Assembly: GCA_900074725.1 (NCBI GenBank)
Contig: LT598456.1
Coordinates: forward strand, 379,488 to 443,487
DNA from: Lachancea dasiensis
Taxonomy: Eukaryota > Ascomycota > Saccharomycetes > Saccharomycetales > Saccharomycetaceae
Length of the DNA stretch: 64,000 bases
Reading direction: 5' to 3'
Positions 50,511 to 60,076 of the stretch are shown piece by piece (position 1 is the first letter of the stretch; every line of letters begins with the position of its first letter). Position numbers and translations under genes: made by a program. A model generated the notes under the pieces. The model did no database searches. It saw only the letters and a list, made by a program, of their open reading frames with translations, and was not told where the DNA came from.

Positions 50511-51681
50511 ATTCACGTTTCAATGCTTTTCAGACGTTCAGAAGCCACCTCGAAAATCATGAAAAGGTGTAAAATGAACAATCACCGGCACTTATATCTA
50601 TTGTCGTGTGCAATAGTCTGCGGTTGGGTGCTCAACTACTCTTCCACTTATGGTTTCTTGTTCCCATAACTATGTTTCGTGTTTGTTTTCCTGCGCGCTA
50701 ACTTCCTTTGGCACAATCATCCATCACGTGACATAAGTATCAACTTGAAGTCAACACAGTCAGTGGTTGGACAAAGCGGAGTGGTGTCACCTGGAGTTTT
50801 ATTGGACTTACCAAATGGTATTGATCTAGTTGCGTTTGGTGAGCGTTGAGTAGCTATAGAGCACTTATAAGTGTCATAAAAGTGGAAATTTGGAGCACCG
50901 AAGTAAAGTAGAATGCACAAGGTGATTAATCAACCAACGAGATCCGTAATAGTGATTACATAGATAAGCCCTGGTCACCGACGTTTTAATTATCTATGCT
51001 CCGCATTGATCGCTATAACTGTACGATTTTCTAGTCCAGGTTTTTTGCCGATATTTTGTTCAGACGCCGAATCTTCGTCTCTAGATGGATGGAAATCTAT
51101 AGTCCAAAGCATAACGGAAAGACAACTTAAGAGTCACTATATTTTTCTAGATCCTGTACCGTATATTCAGAAATTACGTTATCATGGCTATCCAATATTT
51201 GAGCGAGCAGCTTATCAGGTTAACTGCCGCAGATGCTGCCTCGCTGTTGAGTAACATGAAATATCATCTTTGACAACATATGAACCACAATCAAAAAGCT
51301 GAGATTAAAAGTCTCTTCAAGCATGGCCTAACTCTAGCTATTTTTTGTTATTCGTTGAGTGACAGTCGAAAGGCGTTCAGTGGCAGCTGTTACGACGCTT
51401 AGGTATAAAGTGATTTACAGTAATGCAGTCATCCTTGCAAGCTGGCGAGATCCCAGCGAAGCCACTTTTGATTCAGCATAAACCTTGATGTTTTCATCCT
51501 TGATGAGTAGTGCACCAAGTGCTTTTTATGCCCTCGAGTGGCGGGGACTGCCTTATTGCCCAGTGTTAAACATCTCATTCTACCTATTATATAGTTGTCA
51601 AAAGTTAATTGAAAAATTTTAGAACTAGCAGAGCTCATCGCTCTGACACACCACACCAAAAAGTAGACATCGAAAGAAATA
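50511..51681. other. KAR3-RRP15 divergent intergenic region
   Basis: This 1.17-kb gap holds both promoters. A TCACGTGA palindrome lies at 50724-50731. The last 75 bp carry the RRP15 RRPE/PAC pair. Short frames inside (for example 51006-51254) are not supported; S. cerevisiae also has only a dubious ORF here. Confidence 0.6.
51612..51642 (+). promoter_or_regulatory. RRPE and PAC elements of RRP15
   Basis: GAAAAATTTT at 51612-51621 (RRPE) and CTCATCGC at 51635-51642 (PAC in reverse orientation) lie 40-70 bp upstream of the RRP15 ATG, the standard ribosome-biogenesis promoter pair. Confidence 0.75.
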
Positions 51682-52530
51682 ATGGCAGGTCAGAGGGCTG
51701 CAAAGAAGACGGGTCGTGCTAGAAAAGGTACGCAAGTTGGTGGTAGGAAAAATGTAGGCAGAATCGCTGCAGAGAGATCAGAAAATGGCATTGTTTCCAA
51801 GGAGGAGGACAGGGCTCAAAGTGCTCCTAATGAGGAACTTGAAGTCGAGTCCGAGTCAGACAAGCGAAGCTCGAATGAAGAAGAGGTAATCAGTGATGAT
51901 TTGAGTCAGAAGGAAGGACTGGAGGTGGAACAAGAAGTAGGAGAACAGTTGAGTGACAGCGGGGACAGTGACAGCGCGAGTGAAGATGATGATGAGAGTG
52001 AAGATGATGGTGAGAGTGAAGATGGGGACGATTTTCCTCGCAAGAAGAAGGCAAAACTCAGCAAGCATGATGATGGCTCCGCCGGATTTTCATCGGCTTT
52101 GAATGCGATCCTGGGATCGCATTTGAAGGCCCATGATCGGAAAGATCCAATCATGGCCAGGAAGAAGGTTACGGCAAAGAAGCTGGAGAACGATAAACTC
52201 GAGCAGAAAGCCAAGAGGGCCATGCTTGCGGAGAAGAAAAAACTTCTCAATAAGACGCGTACTAAAGACATTATACCCTCGGTGTCCGCCGAAAACGAAT
52301 CCGGCACTGAAATAAGAGAGGTTTTGGAGAAAGAAAGACGATTGCGGAAGATTGCTCAAAAGGGTGTAGTTAAGCTATTCAATGCCATTTTATCAACACA
52401 AGTGAAGTCTGAAAGAGATGGAGCAGAAAGAATAGGCGATGTCAAAAACAGGACTGAGAAAAAAGAACTTCTGACAGAGATATCCAAAGAGAAGTTTCTG
52501 GATTTAGTGAAAGCTGCCGGCGATTCCTAA
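51682..52530 (+). CDS. RRP15: 60S ribosome biogenesis factor Rrp15
   Basis: This 282-aa protein (S. cerevisiae 250 aa) has a basic N-terminus, a Glu/Asp/Ser-rich acidic region at about 55-117, and then the Rrp15 core: [48 protein letters not shown], and [14 protein letters not shown]. Rrp15 is a nucleolar constituent of pre-60S particles needed for cleavages in 27S rRNA processing. The added length relative to S. cerevisiae lies in the acidic region. It converges on PPT1. Confidence 0.94.
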   Translation: MAGQRAAKKTGRARKGTQVGGRKNVGRIAAERSENGIVSKEEDRAQSAPNEELEVESESDKRSSNEEEVISDDLSQKEGLEVEQEVGEQLSDSGDSDSASEDDDESEDDGESEDGDDFPRKKKAKLSKHDDGSAGFSSALNAILGSHLKAHDRKDPIMARKKVTAKKLENDKLEQKAKRAMLAEKKKLLNKTRTKDIIPSVSAENESGTEIREVLEKERRLRKIAQKGVVKLFNAILSTQVKSERDGAERIGDVKNRTEKKELLTEISKEKFLDLVKAAGDS

Positions 52531-52689
52531 TGTATGCATCTACACATTATATAATTCTTTGCATCTTGTATCATAATTCGAATCATCACTTGGAAGGTTT
52601 TTAAGCGGATCATTGGCTAATAAGGTCAAGAATAATATTGATGATATATACTACATTGCGATGATTACAAGATTATGCTAAAGTTTCAA

Positions 52690-54228
52690 CTAGAGCCCTA
52701 GCCCCCCATTTGAGTAGGCCATGGGTTTAATAGCAGGATGACTAACGGCTCCGAAAGTTTCCACTACCAGATCCTCGTCGTCATTATCGTTTTGACCGAT
52801 AACACCTGCCCCCGGAACAACATGAATAACTCCGCCCAAATTACCCTGAGAGTCACAGTAGTTAGGCGCACTAAACACTGTAACAAGCTTCTTATCGTGT
52901 TCAAATAATACACCACCCATTCTTACCTCGTGAGATCTGAAAATTTTGGACAACTTATTAGCGGCCAAAAACTTAGCAGTGATGTCCGGCCCAAATGAAT
53001 GGCCCAAACCACGTTCCGAGGGACCAAGCCCGTTATTGGCTTGAGGATCTGACCACAGAAGTTCCATGAAGGGCCCGTCTCTTGGTGGTTGAGAAAACCT
53101 ATCGATCTTCTTGTAATCTGCCAAAGTGACAGAGGGGTCGGCACTTAGACCACCATGCATAACGAGATATTTCTCATTTATAACCGTTGCCAGGGGTAAG
53201 GCTTCAAAACTCTGTGAAAACATTTCAAAGATCCTAGGAGAGTACTTGTGCTTGCACTCATCTTCGAAACCATAAATTTTATTCATATTGTCCGTCTCAT
53301 GATTACCTCTGTTGATGAACATATTATTAGGAAATAGGATCTTCAGACAGTAAAACAAAATGGCCACCTCACAAGACCAAGATCCACGGTCAACGAAATC
53401 CCCATTGAATAGGTAGCTGTGTTTCGAGCCCACTTTGCCGAATTTGCGGAAGATGTTCAATACATCATAAAATTGACCATGAGTGTCACCACAGACCGAA
53501 ATTTTGATATCAGTTTCGGTCAGGTTCTGCAGCTCAACAACTGACGGCTCTTGTCGGAATAACCGCTCCGCATGCGAGACTATGGCTGCTACATATTTCT
53601 TGGGGAGATTCTTACCTTTCAAAAACACATCATTCACCATGAAGGACACAAACTCTTGAGACATGTTGTTGATTAGCGCTCCACTAGCTTCTTGCTTGTC
53701 ATCTTTCAACTGGGCAATGTCCAATTTGAGCCCACTGTAGCTGATGAGGTCAGCATTCCCGTCAAAGGACGAAAGCTGAACCTTGGAACAAAGGTTTACT
53801 TTGATTTCACCACCATCACCAGCAATAGCTTTTCTGAACCTCTCCTCACGAATGAACTTCTCACACGCTTCAAGCGCCTTCACCGCTGTTGGTTCGTTGG
53901 GTTTCATCAGTAAAAGTTTCTTAAAGTCTTTACGAGCTAAACTGAATTCTAAAAGGCCAACGTAGGACAGACCTCTTCTGTGCAAGGCCTTGATATTTTT
54001 TGGGTCGAGTTCGAGGGCCCTATTACAGTCTTCAAGGGCAGTGAGGAAATTGTCTAACTTCACTCTAGCAAAGGCCCGATTCGAATAGTATATCGATTGC
54101 GTATCATCCAACTCTAGTGCCTTGGAATAGCTTTCTACAGCCTCATTGAACTTCTTTTCCTTGATGAATACATTTCCTTGGTTTTTGAATTCTAGAGCCT
54201 GCTGAACGGCTGACTCATTGGGACTCAT
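52690..54228 (-). CDS. PPT1: Serine/threonine phosphatase Ppt1 (PP5), TPR-containing
   Basis: This 512-aa protein (S. cerevisiae 513 aa) has three TPR repeats in residues 1-120 for docking on Hsp90. A PPP-family catalytic domain follows with GDTHGQ, GDFVDRG and RGNHE metal-binding motifs and SAPNYCD near the end. Ppt1 dephosphorylates Hsp90 and tunes client folding. The ortholog (YGR123C) is on chr VII, while its neighbours RRP15 and NOC4 are on chr XVI, a clear interleaving. It is divergent from the epoxide hydrolase. Confidence 0.97.
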   Translation of the reverse strand: MSPNESAVQQALEFKNQGNVFIKEKKFNEAVESYSKALELDDTQSIYYSNRAFARVKLDNFLTALEDCNRALELDPKNIKALHRRGLSYVGLLEFSLARKDFKKLLLMKPNEPTAVKALEACEKFIREERFRKAIAGDGGEIKVNLCSKVQLSSFDGNADLISYSGLKLDIAQLKDDKQEASGALINNMSQEFVSFMVNDVFLKGKNLPKKYVAAIVSHAERLFRQEPSVVELQNLTETDIKISVCGDTHGQFYDVLNIFRKFGKVGSKHSYLFNGDFVDRGSWSCEVAILFYCLKILFPNNMFINRGNHETDNMNKIYGFEDECKHKYSPRIFEMFSQSFEALPLATVINEKYLVMHGGLSADPSVTLADYKKIDRFSQPPRDGPFMELLWSDPQANNGLGPSERGLGHSFGPDITAKFLAANKLSKIFRSHEVRMGGVLFEHDKKLVTVFSAPNYCDSQGNLGGVIHVVPGAGVIGQNDNDDEDLVVETFGAVSHPAIKPMAYSNGGLGL

Positions 54229-55145
54229 TTGTGCTCGCTGTCAAAATAGTCTTGTTGTTAGAGTTGTCAAGATCAATTGAATTTTTTTGATGGGTCAATG
54301 TCGAGATAAATGAGATGAGTAAATAAATGCAAATGAATGAATATACACAAGCTTACCAGAGCGAGAAGAAGGGCAAAGGTCACCCTGAATCACTGTAGTA
54401 TAGAAATTGGCCACTATTATGTTAAGTGTGAGGTTTGTCAGTTACTTCTCACTAGACGTTATAATTGCCACAAGACGGAAGAAACCTTCAATTCGAGAGG
54501 AGACATCAACGTAGATCAATCATCCCAACCGCTACTGTCACTGAATTAGGAAAATTTGTGGCAAGTAGGCCTTGTATCACTTTGTGCATTTTTCTTCTTC
54601 CGTCAGCTTTTGTTATTGTCTAACATTTTCGCTTGTCAAGATTGAGCTCAATGTTGATAAGATCAGCCAAAGTTAACTTCTTGCACATAAACAAAAAAAC
54701 TGGAATGATCCAATATAAGGTTGAGGGCTATGGATGACACACTTACGTTGGTCAACCATAATAAACCTTGAAAACCTGTCTTATTGCTTACCCGATAGAA
54801 CAATTGTCAATGATCTCAGGTACGGTGAAAAGTTCTGAGCTCAACTAATATCCAAGCTCGTTGTAGGCAAGTACACAGTTCAAGACAGACAGAATCACTG
54901 TTGTTGAAGGTAGCTGAATTTTGAACTTTGACGAAGAAGATTAAAAGAAGAGTCCTCTGAGCTGGTGTCTTTTGCGGTCGGTAGGGGCTGCGTTTACGGC
55001 CGATGGGCTTTAAGACGTCAGTTGTCCTCGGCATGTGACGAACACATATAAACAGGACAGTAGGCGAGGTAGCGATGCCCAACGAAACTCCCGAAGACCC
55101 TTTACACAAGAGGAGACAATAAAACATAGTCAGATCTGCAAAGCA
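54229..55145. other. PPT1-epoxide hydrolase divergent intergenic region
   Basis: This is 917 bp. The right edge has a TATAAA at 55047-55052, about 95 bp before the epoxide hydrolase ATG. An ATG frame at 54337-54549 (70 codons) shows no resemblance. No RNA gene or repeat was recognised. Confidence 0.55.
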
Positions 55146-56285
55146 ATGTCTGTCAGATCATTTTCGATAGACATTCCTCAAAGTGACATCGATGACCTGA
55201 ACGAACGATTGAGGGACTCACGGCTCCCAAAAAATCTTGAAACTAATGACTGGGAGCGAGGAGTGAATGGCAAGCATTTACTGAGTGCAATAGGCTACTG
55301 GAAAAACAAGTACAACTGGAGAAAAGTTGAGAAAGAATTGAACGATTTCCACCACTTCAAAACCTGCATTTCAGGTGTTGATATACACTTCATACACGAG
55401 AAAGGGAAGGGACAAAACAGCATACCAATTATTTTCTCACATGGATGGCCCGACAGCTTCCTCAGATACACTCAACTGATACCCATTTTAACCGACCCAG
55501 AACGCTTTGGGAGAAATTCCAAGGATTCTTTTGACGTAGTCATACCATCACTTCCCGGTTTTGGATTTTCGGGTTACTCCACTGAATTTTCAATAAACAA
55601 CGAGACTATCGCTGATATGTGGTTGGAGCTCATGGAAAGCAGGCTAGGATACGAGAAGTTCGTAGCGGGAGGAGGAGATATAGGGTCTGGCGTTTCTAGA
55701 TACCTGGCATTCAAGCACCCTCAGCATATATTAGGAATACATCTTACAGATGTCGGGATTGTTCGTGAACTACTTGGAGCTCCGGCTGCCAAAGAATCAC
55801 CAGTTGAATACCTTTCGTATACAAAAGCTGCAAACGAATGGCTTCGCAATGAAGCAGGATACATGAACATGCAGGCGACAAAACCGCAAACTTTAGCAGT
55901 TAGCCTGTCGGACTCGCCTGTTGGTTTGGCGGCGTGGATTTTGGAGAAATTTCACTCCTGGGGAGACCCAGCATCAAAGCTATCAATGGAAGAGTTATTA
56001 ACAAATATCTCAATTTATTGGTTTAGCAACAATATTTCAAGCGCTGCTCGCATATATTATGAGAACAGCCATTTTTTGAATCCTCTTGGTAGGATTTTGG
56101 TGCCCACTGGTATTTGTTCATTTCAAGCCGACATTTTACCACCTCCAAGAAATTGGGTTGAATCTAATTTCAAAGTGATTGATTGGGCCACCGCATCAAC
56201 TGGCGGGCACTTTTCGTCGATGGAAAATCCAGAAGCGTATGCCGATAGCTTATTCATTTTCCACACAAAGCTGCATCAACTTTGA
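55146..56285 (+). CDS. Epoxide hydrolase, alpha/beta fold with EHN domain
   Basis: The ATG at 55146 gives 379 aa; 37 further upstream codons lack an ATG and look unrelated. An N-terminal EHN-type lid (FSIDIPQSDIDDLNERLRDSRLP, residues 6-28; WERGV at 36-40) precedes the hydrolase core. The oxyanion motif is HGWP (99-102), the nucleophile Asp178 in GGGDIGSG, and the catalytic His355 in STGGHFSSMENP near the end. This layout is that of microsomal-type epoxide hydrolases, common in filamentous fungi and bacteria, which open epoxides to vicinal diols. S. cerevisiae has no gene here and, as far as I know, no EHN-type enzyme. It lies between PPT1 and a tRNA gene; horizontal gain or lineage-specific retention are both possible. 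Confidence 0.93.
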   Translation: MSVRSFSIDIPQSDIDDLNERLRDSRLPKNLETNDWERGVNGKHLLSAIGYWKNKYNWRKVEKELNDFHHFKTCISGVDIHFIHEKGKGQNSIPIIFSHGWPDSFLRYTQLIPILTDPERFGRNSKDSFDVVIPSLPGFGFSGYSTEFSINNETIADMWLELMESRLGYEKFVAGGGDIGSGVSRYLAFKHPQHILGIHLTDVGIVRELLGAPAAKESPVEYLSYTKAANEWLRNEAGYMNMQATKPQTLAVSLSDSPVGLAAWILEKFHSWGDPASKLSMEELLTNISIYWFSNNISSAARIYYENSHFLNPLGRILVPTGICSFQADILPPPRNWVESNFKVIDWATASTGGHFSSMENPEAYADSLFIFHTKLHQL

Positions 56286-56726
56286 TGTTGGCAAAGCCAA
56301 AGAAAATACTCAACTCAAGGTAAATTATGTGGTGGACCAATAATCTACTGTGAAGGCGCTCTACTGAATTTTTTTTCTCTCGTAGCTTAGAAACAATTGA
56401 CTACGCCATTAAACTTACGATGCTAGTCCAGCTGTAAGGATAAATAGGCACCAACATGAATACAATACGCACATTAATCAAAGGAAAGTTGCTATTTATT
56501 CCTCATTATCTTGTTACTTAGCCTGGTTCCAAGAGTTCGCAGCTCTTATACTGCTTTGCATTTACAGAAGTGGGTATAGAGATGCTCATGGACTTTTACA
56601 TGCGTAGGATTCAGCTAATAACAAATGAAAAACGTCAACATATGAGAAGGCGGTTCGGAAAGTGCGAGGAATCAGCTGACTAATAATAAGTCTAGATATA
56701 TTCTGAAATTAACCCTCCAGTAAATT
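56286..56726. other. Spacer between epoxide hydrolase and tRNA-Ile
   Basis: This is 441 bp of AT-rich DNA. TGTTGG and CAACA words occur about 350 bp apart, but I do not accept them as an element boundary. No gene is seen. Confidence 0.5.
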
Positions 56727-56800
56727 GGTCTCTTGGCCCAGTTGGTTAAGGCACCGTGCTAATAACGCGGGGATCAGCGGTTCGATCCCGCTAGAGACCA
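56727..56800 (+). tRNA. tRNA-Ile (anticodon AAU)
   Basis: This is a 74-nt cloverleaf without intron. The acceptor stem GGTCTCT pairs with AGAGACC, followed by discriminator A at 56800. The D-arm is GGCCCAGTTGGTTAAGGC (A box), the anticodon loop CTAATAA has AAT at 56761-56763, and the T-arm has GGTTCGATCC (B box). The A34 is presumably deaminated to inosine. A T-rich run just downstream (56801-56809) serves as RNA polymerase III terminator. It is nearly identical to the S. cerevisiae gene as I recall it. Confidence 0.97.
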
Positions 56801-56893
56801 TTTATTTTTGCAGTTGCATCAGTCACTGCTGAAGTATTCGACAGTCTGCACCTGCAGCAACTTTAATTTGATTGAACAGTAGGATCTATTGAG

Positions 56894-58498
56894 TTACCAT
56901 TCTACACACCTTACGTACTCTCCGAATATGGTACCTTGTTCCTCAAATTCCAGGGCAGGTAAAACTTTCAATTTCCGAGTCACTTCTGCTTGCAAGAGCG
57001 AATCATAAGACCAATCCAGAAAGTCTTCCAGGTTGTAGTTGTGCTTCCTAAAAGGTTGAGAAAAAATCTTTGCCAAGGTTGCCACATTAGGGTGGTAGTG
57101 GCTTGTCAGTGACTCAAGTTCCCAAAGCGAGCTGTTGATGGCATTTGTAAACTCTGGATTTTTTTCGTCAATCTTGAACGGGTCAGTGTACTGCTCTTTG
57201 CGCTCTTTCAAAGACGCTACTTGTTCTGGAGTTGCGAAAGGATCATCTATGTAATCCGGATCATGAAGCATGATCATGCACGTTGGATGTCTTTTAATCA
57301 AATTGTAGACTAGAGGGAATACCGAAACAATGGCAGATGGTGGCGAATCTAATGTCAATCGAGCCAACTTTTTTATGAATGAAGCAACCAAGTTTGCAGA
57401 AATATGAGTGGAGGAAAGAAACAAGTCTGTTAATCTCAGGAAACGGGACCTGTGTTTGACGTGCATCAGCCTTGGTGTAACCAGTAGATAAAGTTTTTGA
57501 TAGAAATTGGGGTACTCGAGGTTATACCTTCTCATCAGTTCGAACAGACCATTCAAGGCTAGCAATGAAACAACATCGTCGCCTAGATTATAAGAATCGG
57601 TCAAAAAATCCATCAGTTTTGTGGGAGCCTGGAAATATGGAATAATTCTCTTGTGCAAAACTAGAAGAGTCGTCTTGTATTGGGTTATCGGAAGTCCATT
57701 TAGGTTCAAAAGAGCGAGCCAATTCTTTTCCAAATTGGACTTATATTGAGCCTCGTTTTCCATAGCTTGGGGAGGCTGTGGGACGTAAATTTCTAGATCT
57801 GCTTCTTCACTTAAGTAGTGGTTGTCGTGATTCATAATAGATAGCCACTTTGCAAATAACTGAGTAGCATCAAACGATTCCATCATTTCAGAGTCTGCAA
57901 CCAACTGAGCAGTTTCTGCCTGAAAGTAGTACTGAATGTCCACGTATTTCTTGTAGTAGCTCGCCGAAAACTCAAGGATCACAGAATTTTTCGAATGACC
58001 GTCCGCTGCATCCACACTACCTTGGATATTGGACTTGAGCAGGGCCACTATAAGAGCTTTGAGAGTTTTGTTAGGGAAAAATGGCGCGCCGTCGTGGGAG
58101 GCCAGGTAAATGGCCTCCTGCTCCAGCAGTTGCATATACACGTCGAGGCAGTCGAGGGCAAGTGAGGTTTCAAATGATAGAGACGAAATGCATTGAAGCA
58201 GCTTAGCCTTATAAGAGTTGTAAACCTTGCGGCACCACTGTGAAAGGAATTTTTCTTTTTCTGAAGCGGCTTTGGAAGGGTTCAATTGTCCTCTGGCGAA
58301 GAGTTTGCCAAACACTGGCATCAAGGCCATCGTGAGGTATCTCAAAGTATGTTCATCTTCCTCAAAAGAGGATTCTTGTACCTTGGAGAAGTCTGGATAT
58401 TGCGAGATAAGCTTGACGATATCATTGTAATTCCTTCTGTCGCTAGTCGATGCGATGCGCTTAGCACAAGTGGCAATTTCGCTTTTCGATAGGCCCAT
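56894..58498 (-). CDS. NOC4: 40S ribosome biogenesis factor Noc4
   Basis: This 534-aa protein (S. cerevisiae 552 aa) has the CBF/Mak21 domain in its C-terminal half: GLPITQYKTTLLVLHKRIIPY, ALNGLFELMRRYNLEYPNFYQKLY and LVYNLIKRHPTCMIMLHD. The W...YDSLLQAEVTRKLKVLPALEF tail is also family-typical. Noc4 forms a dimer with Nop14 and is required for pre-18S processing and export of the small subunit. The ATG at 58498 opens a short charged N-terminus. Its upstream region has PAC-like and RRPE words. Confidence 0.95.
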   Translation of the reverse strand: MGLSKSEIATCAKRIASTSDRRNYNDIVKLISQYPDFSKVQESSFEEDEHTLRYLTMALMPVFGKLFARGQLNPSKAASEKEKFLSQWCRKVYNSYKAKLLQCISSLSFETSLALDCLDVYMQLLEQEAIYLASHDGAPFFPNKTLKALIVALLKSNIQGSVDAADGHSKNSVILEFSASYYKKYVDIQYYFQAETAQLVADSEMMESFDATQLFAKWLSIMNHDNHYLSEEADLEIYVPQPPQAMENEAQYKSNLEKNWLALLNLNGLPITQYKTTLLVLHKRIIPYFQAPTKLMDFLTDSYNLGDDVVSLLALNGLFELMRRYNLEYPNFYQKLYLLVTPRLMHVKHRSRFLRLTDLFLSSTHISANLVASFIKKLARLTLDSPPSAIVSVFPLVYNLIKRHPTCMIMLHDPDYIDDPFATPEQVASLKERKEQYTDPFKIDEKNPEFTNAINSSLWELESLTSHYHPNVATLAKIFSQPFRKHNYNLEDFLDWSYDSLLQAEVTRKLKVLPALEFEEQGTIFGEYVRCVEW

Positions 58499-58580
58499 CT
58501 TAAATTATTGAGCGAAGTACGTTAAGTTCAGAACTGCTACCGACCGCCTGCTGCTCTCCTGTACTGCTGTAATTTTACTT

Positions 58581-58626
58581 CATCTCATCTCATCTCATCA
58601 TCTCATGGCATCACCTAAAATTTTTC
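58581..58626 (-). promoter_or_regulatory. PAC-like and RRPE elements of NOC4
   Basis: Repeated CATCTCATC words (PAC core GATGAG on the NOC4 strand) at 58581-58605 and GAAAAATTTTA (minus strand) at 58616-58626 lie 80-130 bp upstream of the NOC4 ATG. The PAC copies lack the GC start of the full motif but are tandem. Confidence 0.6.
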
Positions 58627-59120
58627 GACATATCAACACCAAGCGTCATTTATGTACAAAGCGACGAAAATTAGGACGATACAGAAAGAAGTTCGGCCTT
58701 GAGAGACGCGCGACCGGCAACCGTGGACTGCTAATTACCTGTGATCTACCTTGATTCGAACTGTTACTGTGAGAGAAGAAATACGAAATTGTCTCTTTGC
58801 GATTGGTGATTGACTCAACCACGTAAAAATTGCCCTTCCGTACATGGCGTTCTCACGACTTCTAGTCTTTGATTTTTCGCAAGCTCCCATTGTTCCAATA
58901 CAATTATGGGATCAGGAGTATTTCTGAGGGCCCGACCCAGAGCGAACCATCCTGTTTATGGGGTAAAGCTCTACTTTGTTGCCCTAAAGTCCAAGAGCTC
59001 GTAAACACGTATACAATGACTCTATATTGGTATATAAGGCCAAGAAAATATGCCATGGGACTCGCTAGGTTAACTAACTTCTTCTCTTTTGGGTTTAAAT
59101 CTGTATGACCTTCCAAGTTT

Positions 59121-59296
59121 TATAAAGAAGACGATGATGCTATTTGCGTTTATTTCAGTCGAACAATTCTACTTGGCCAGCGGTGTAAAAGCTGCCGATC
59201 GAGGTTTTTATGGAGAAAGTGGTTCCTGCGCAGCCTTTTAATCTTGTTACATTCTAAGAATGACAAGGACACTTCTAAAACATTCTGATTCTTATA
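59121..59296 (+). ncRNA. snR45: Candidate C/D-type snoRNA snR45 (18S rRNA acetylation guide)
   Basis: A 176-nt span is closed by a terminal stem (TATAAAGAA at 59121-59129 with TTCTTATA at 59289-59296, one bulge). Inside are a near-consensus box C ATGATGC (59134-59140; consensus RUGAUGA) and a box D CTGA (59285-59288). CTTGTTAC at 59243-59250 is complementary to GTAACAAG just before helix 45 of 18S rRNA. GGTTC at 59221-59225 can pair with GAACC a few bases further on. S. cerevisiae snR45 (172 nt) guides Kre33 acetylation at that helix and, as I recall, lies between NOC4 and ASN1. Box C is imperfect and no alignment was made. Confidence 0.6.
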
Positions 59297-59872
59297 TTCA
59301 ACATGAAGGTCATCCCATACACACAGGGTATTGTAGTTGTAGACCCTTTGCTTTTCTCTATCGTAAAGGCACACTGAGGTACGTCCAGCAGGCGCTGGAC
59401 GAGAGGTTTTGGGACGACTCCAGCACAAGTTAGGGGCCGAGCTCGAAACATCTATCACACGCACTGCCCTCAAGAAAAGGTGGATCCCACCGTCAAGAAC
59501 ATAGGTGTGGATCTGTATGAGCGGAGCTCAGCTGACTGTTAGGAAGCTGCTCTATGGGGCTAGAGTAATCTTTGAGATATCAGAAACTCCGAGATTTCTC
59601 CAAAGGAAGACGAGGCTATCGGCTCGAAGATTCTCAAACAGTTCTGCGTCCACAGAGTCTCAGATGTAAACTCTAAAAACACCTATGTGTTGAGACCAAG
59701 GTGTTTTGACACTCCACGAGATTGTTTGTATTTATCGCGTAGTCTTGCCATCTGTCTACTTACACAAACAAAGAAGCCGTACTGATCACTACCGGCGCTG
59801 CTGAAGTAACAACGGCATCAGATTATGTCGTCGTCTCGTTTTCTGCAATCATATTTCGAGTTATACTGTCAT

Positions 59873-59993
59873 TGAGTCGACAAACGACTCGTTTTCTAAT
59901 CGCTAATCATGACTCACGCAGTGCTTGAAAAAAATCTTCAACCCGGGGAGGAAATTCAGTCACCAACTGGAAAGGCGTCGAATTTATTATAAA
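59873..59993 (+). promoter_or_regulatory. ASN1 promoter: Gcn4 site and TATA
   Basis: ATGACTCA at 59909-59916 is a perfect Gcn4 site about 160 bp upstream of the ATG. TGAGTCG at 59873-59879 is a one-mismatch second copy. TATAAA at 59988-59993 is placed for initiation. Asparagine synthetase genes are classic general-amino-acid-control targets. Confidence 0.65.
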
Positions 59994-60076
59994 GTAGGCT
60001 TTACTATAGGGTCCTATCATTTGAGATTTCAGTTCTTGTAGCACCACTTACACTCTAATCGACAGATCATTCCAAG

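Larger units (their letters stand above)
58627..60076. other. NOC4-ASN1 intergenic region
   Basis: This is 1.45 kb. It contains the candidate snR45 (59121-59296) and the ASN1 promoter (59870-60076). Between them, at about 59300-59720, several short frames in different phases look protein-like (QQALDERFWDDSS, DPTVKNIGVDLYERSS, EDEAIGSKILKQFC) but no family is recognised; these could be a decayed gene or chance. Confidence 0.45.

Noticed and set aside
56286-56640. Possible solo LTR bounded by TGTTGG and CAACA beside the tRNA gene
   Set aside because: The flanking five bases do not match each other well, the left end touches the epoxide hydrolase stop codon, and no internal similarity to a known LTR is recognised.
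58590-58604. ATGATGA on the minus strand as a snoRNA box C
   Set aside because: It is part of the tandem CATCTCATC PAC-like promoter repeat of NOC4, and no box D or stem fits.
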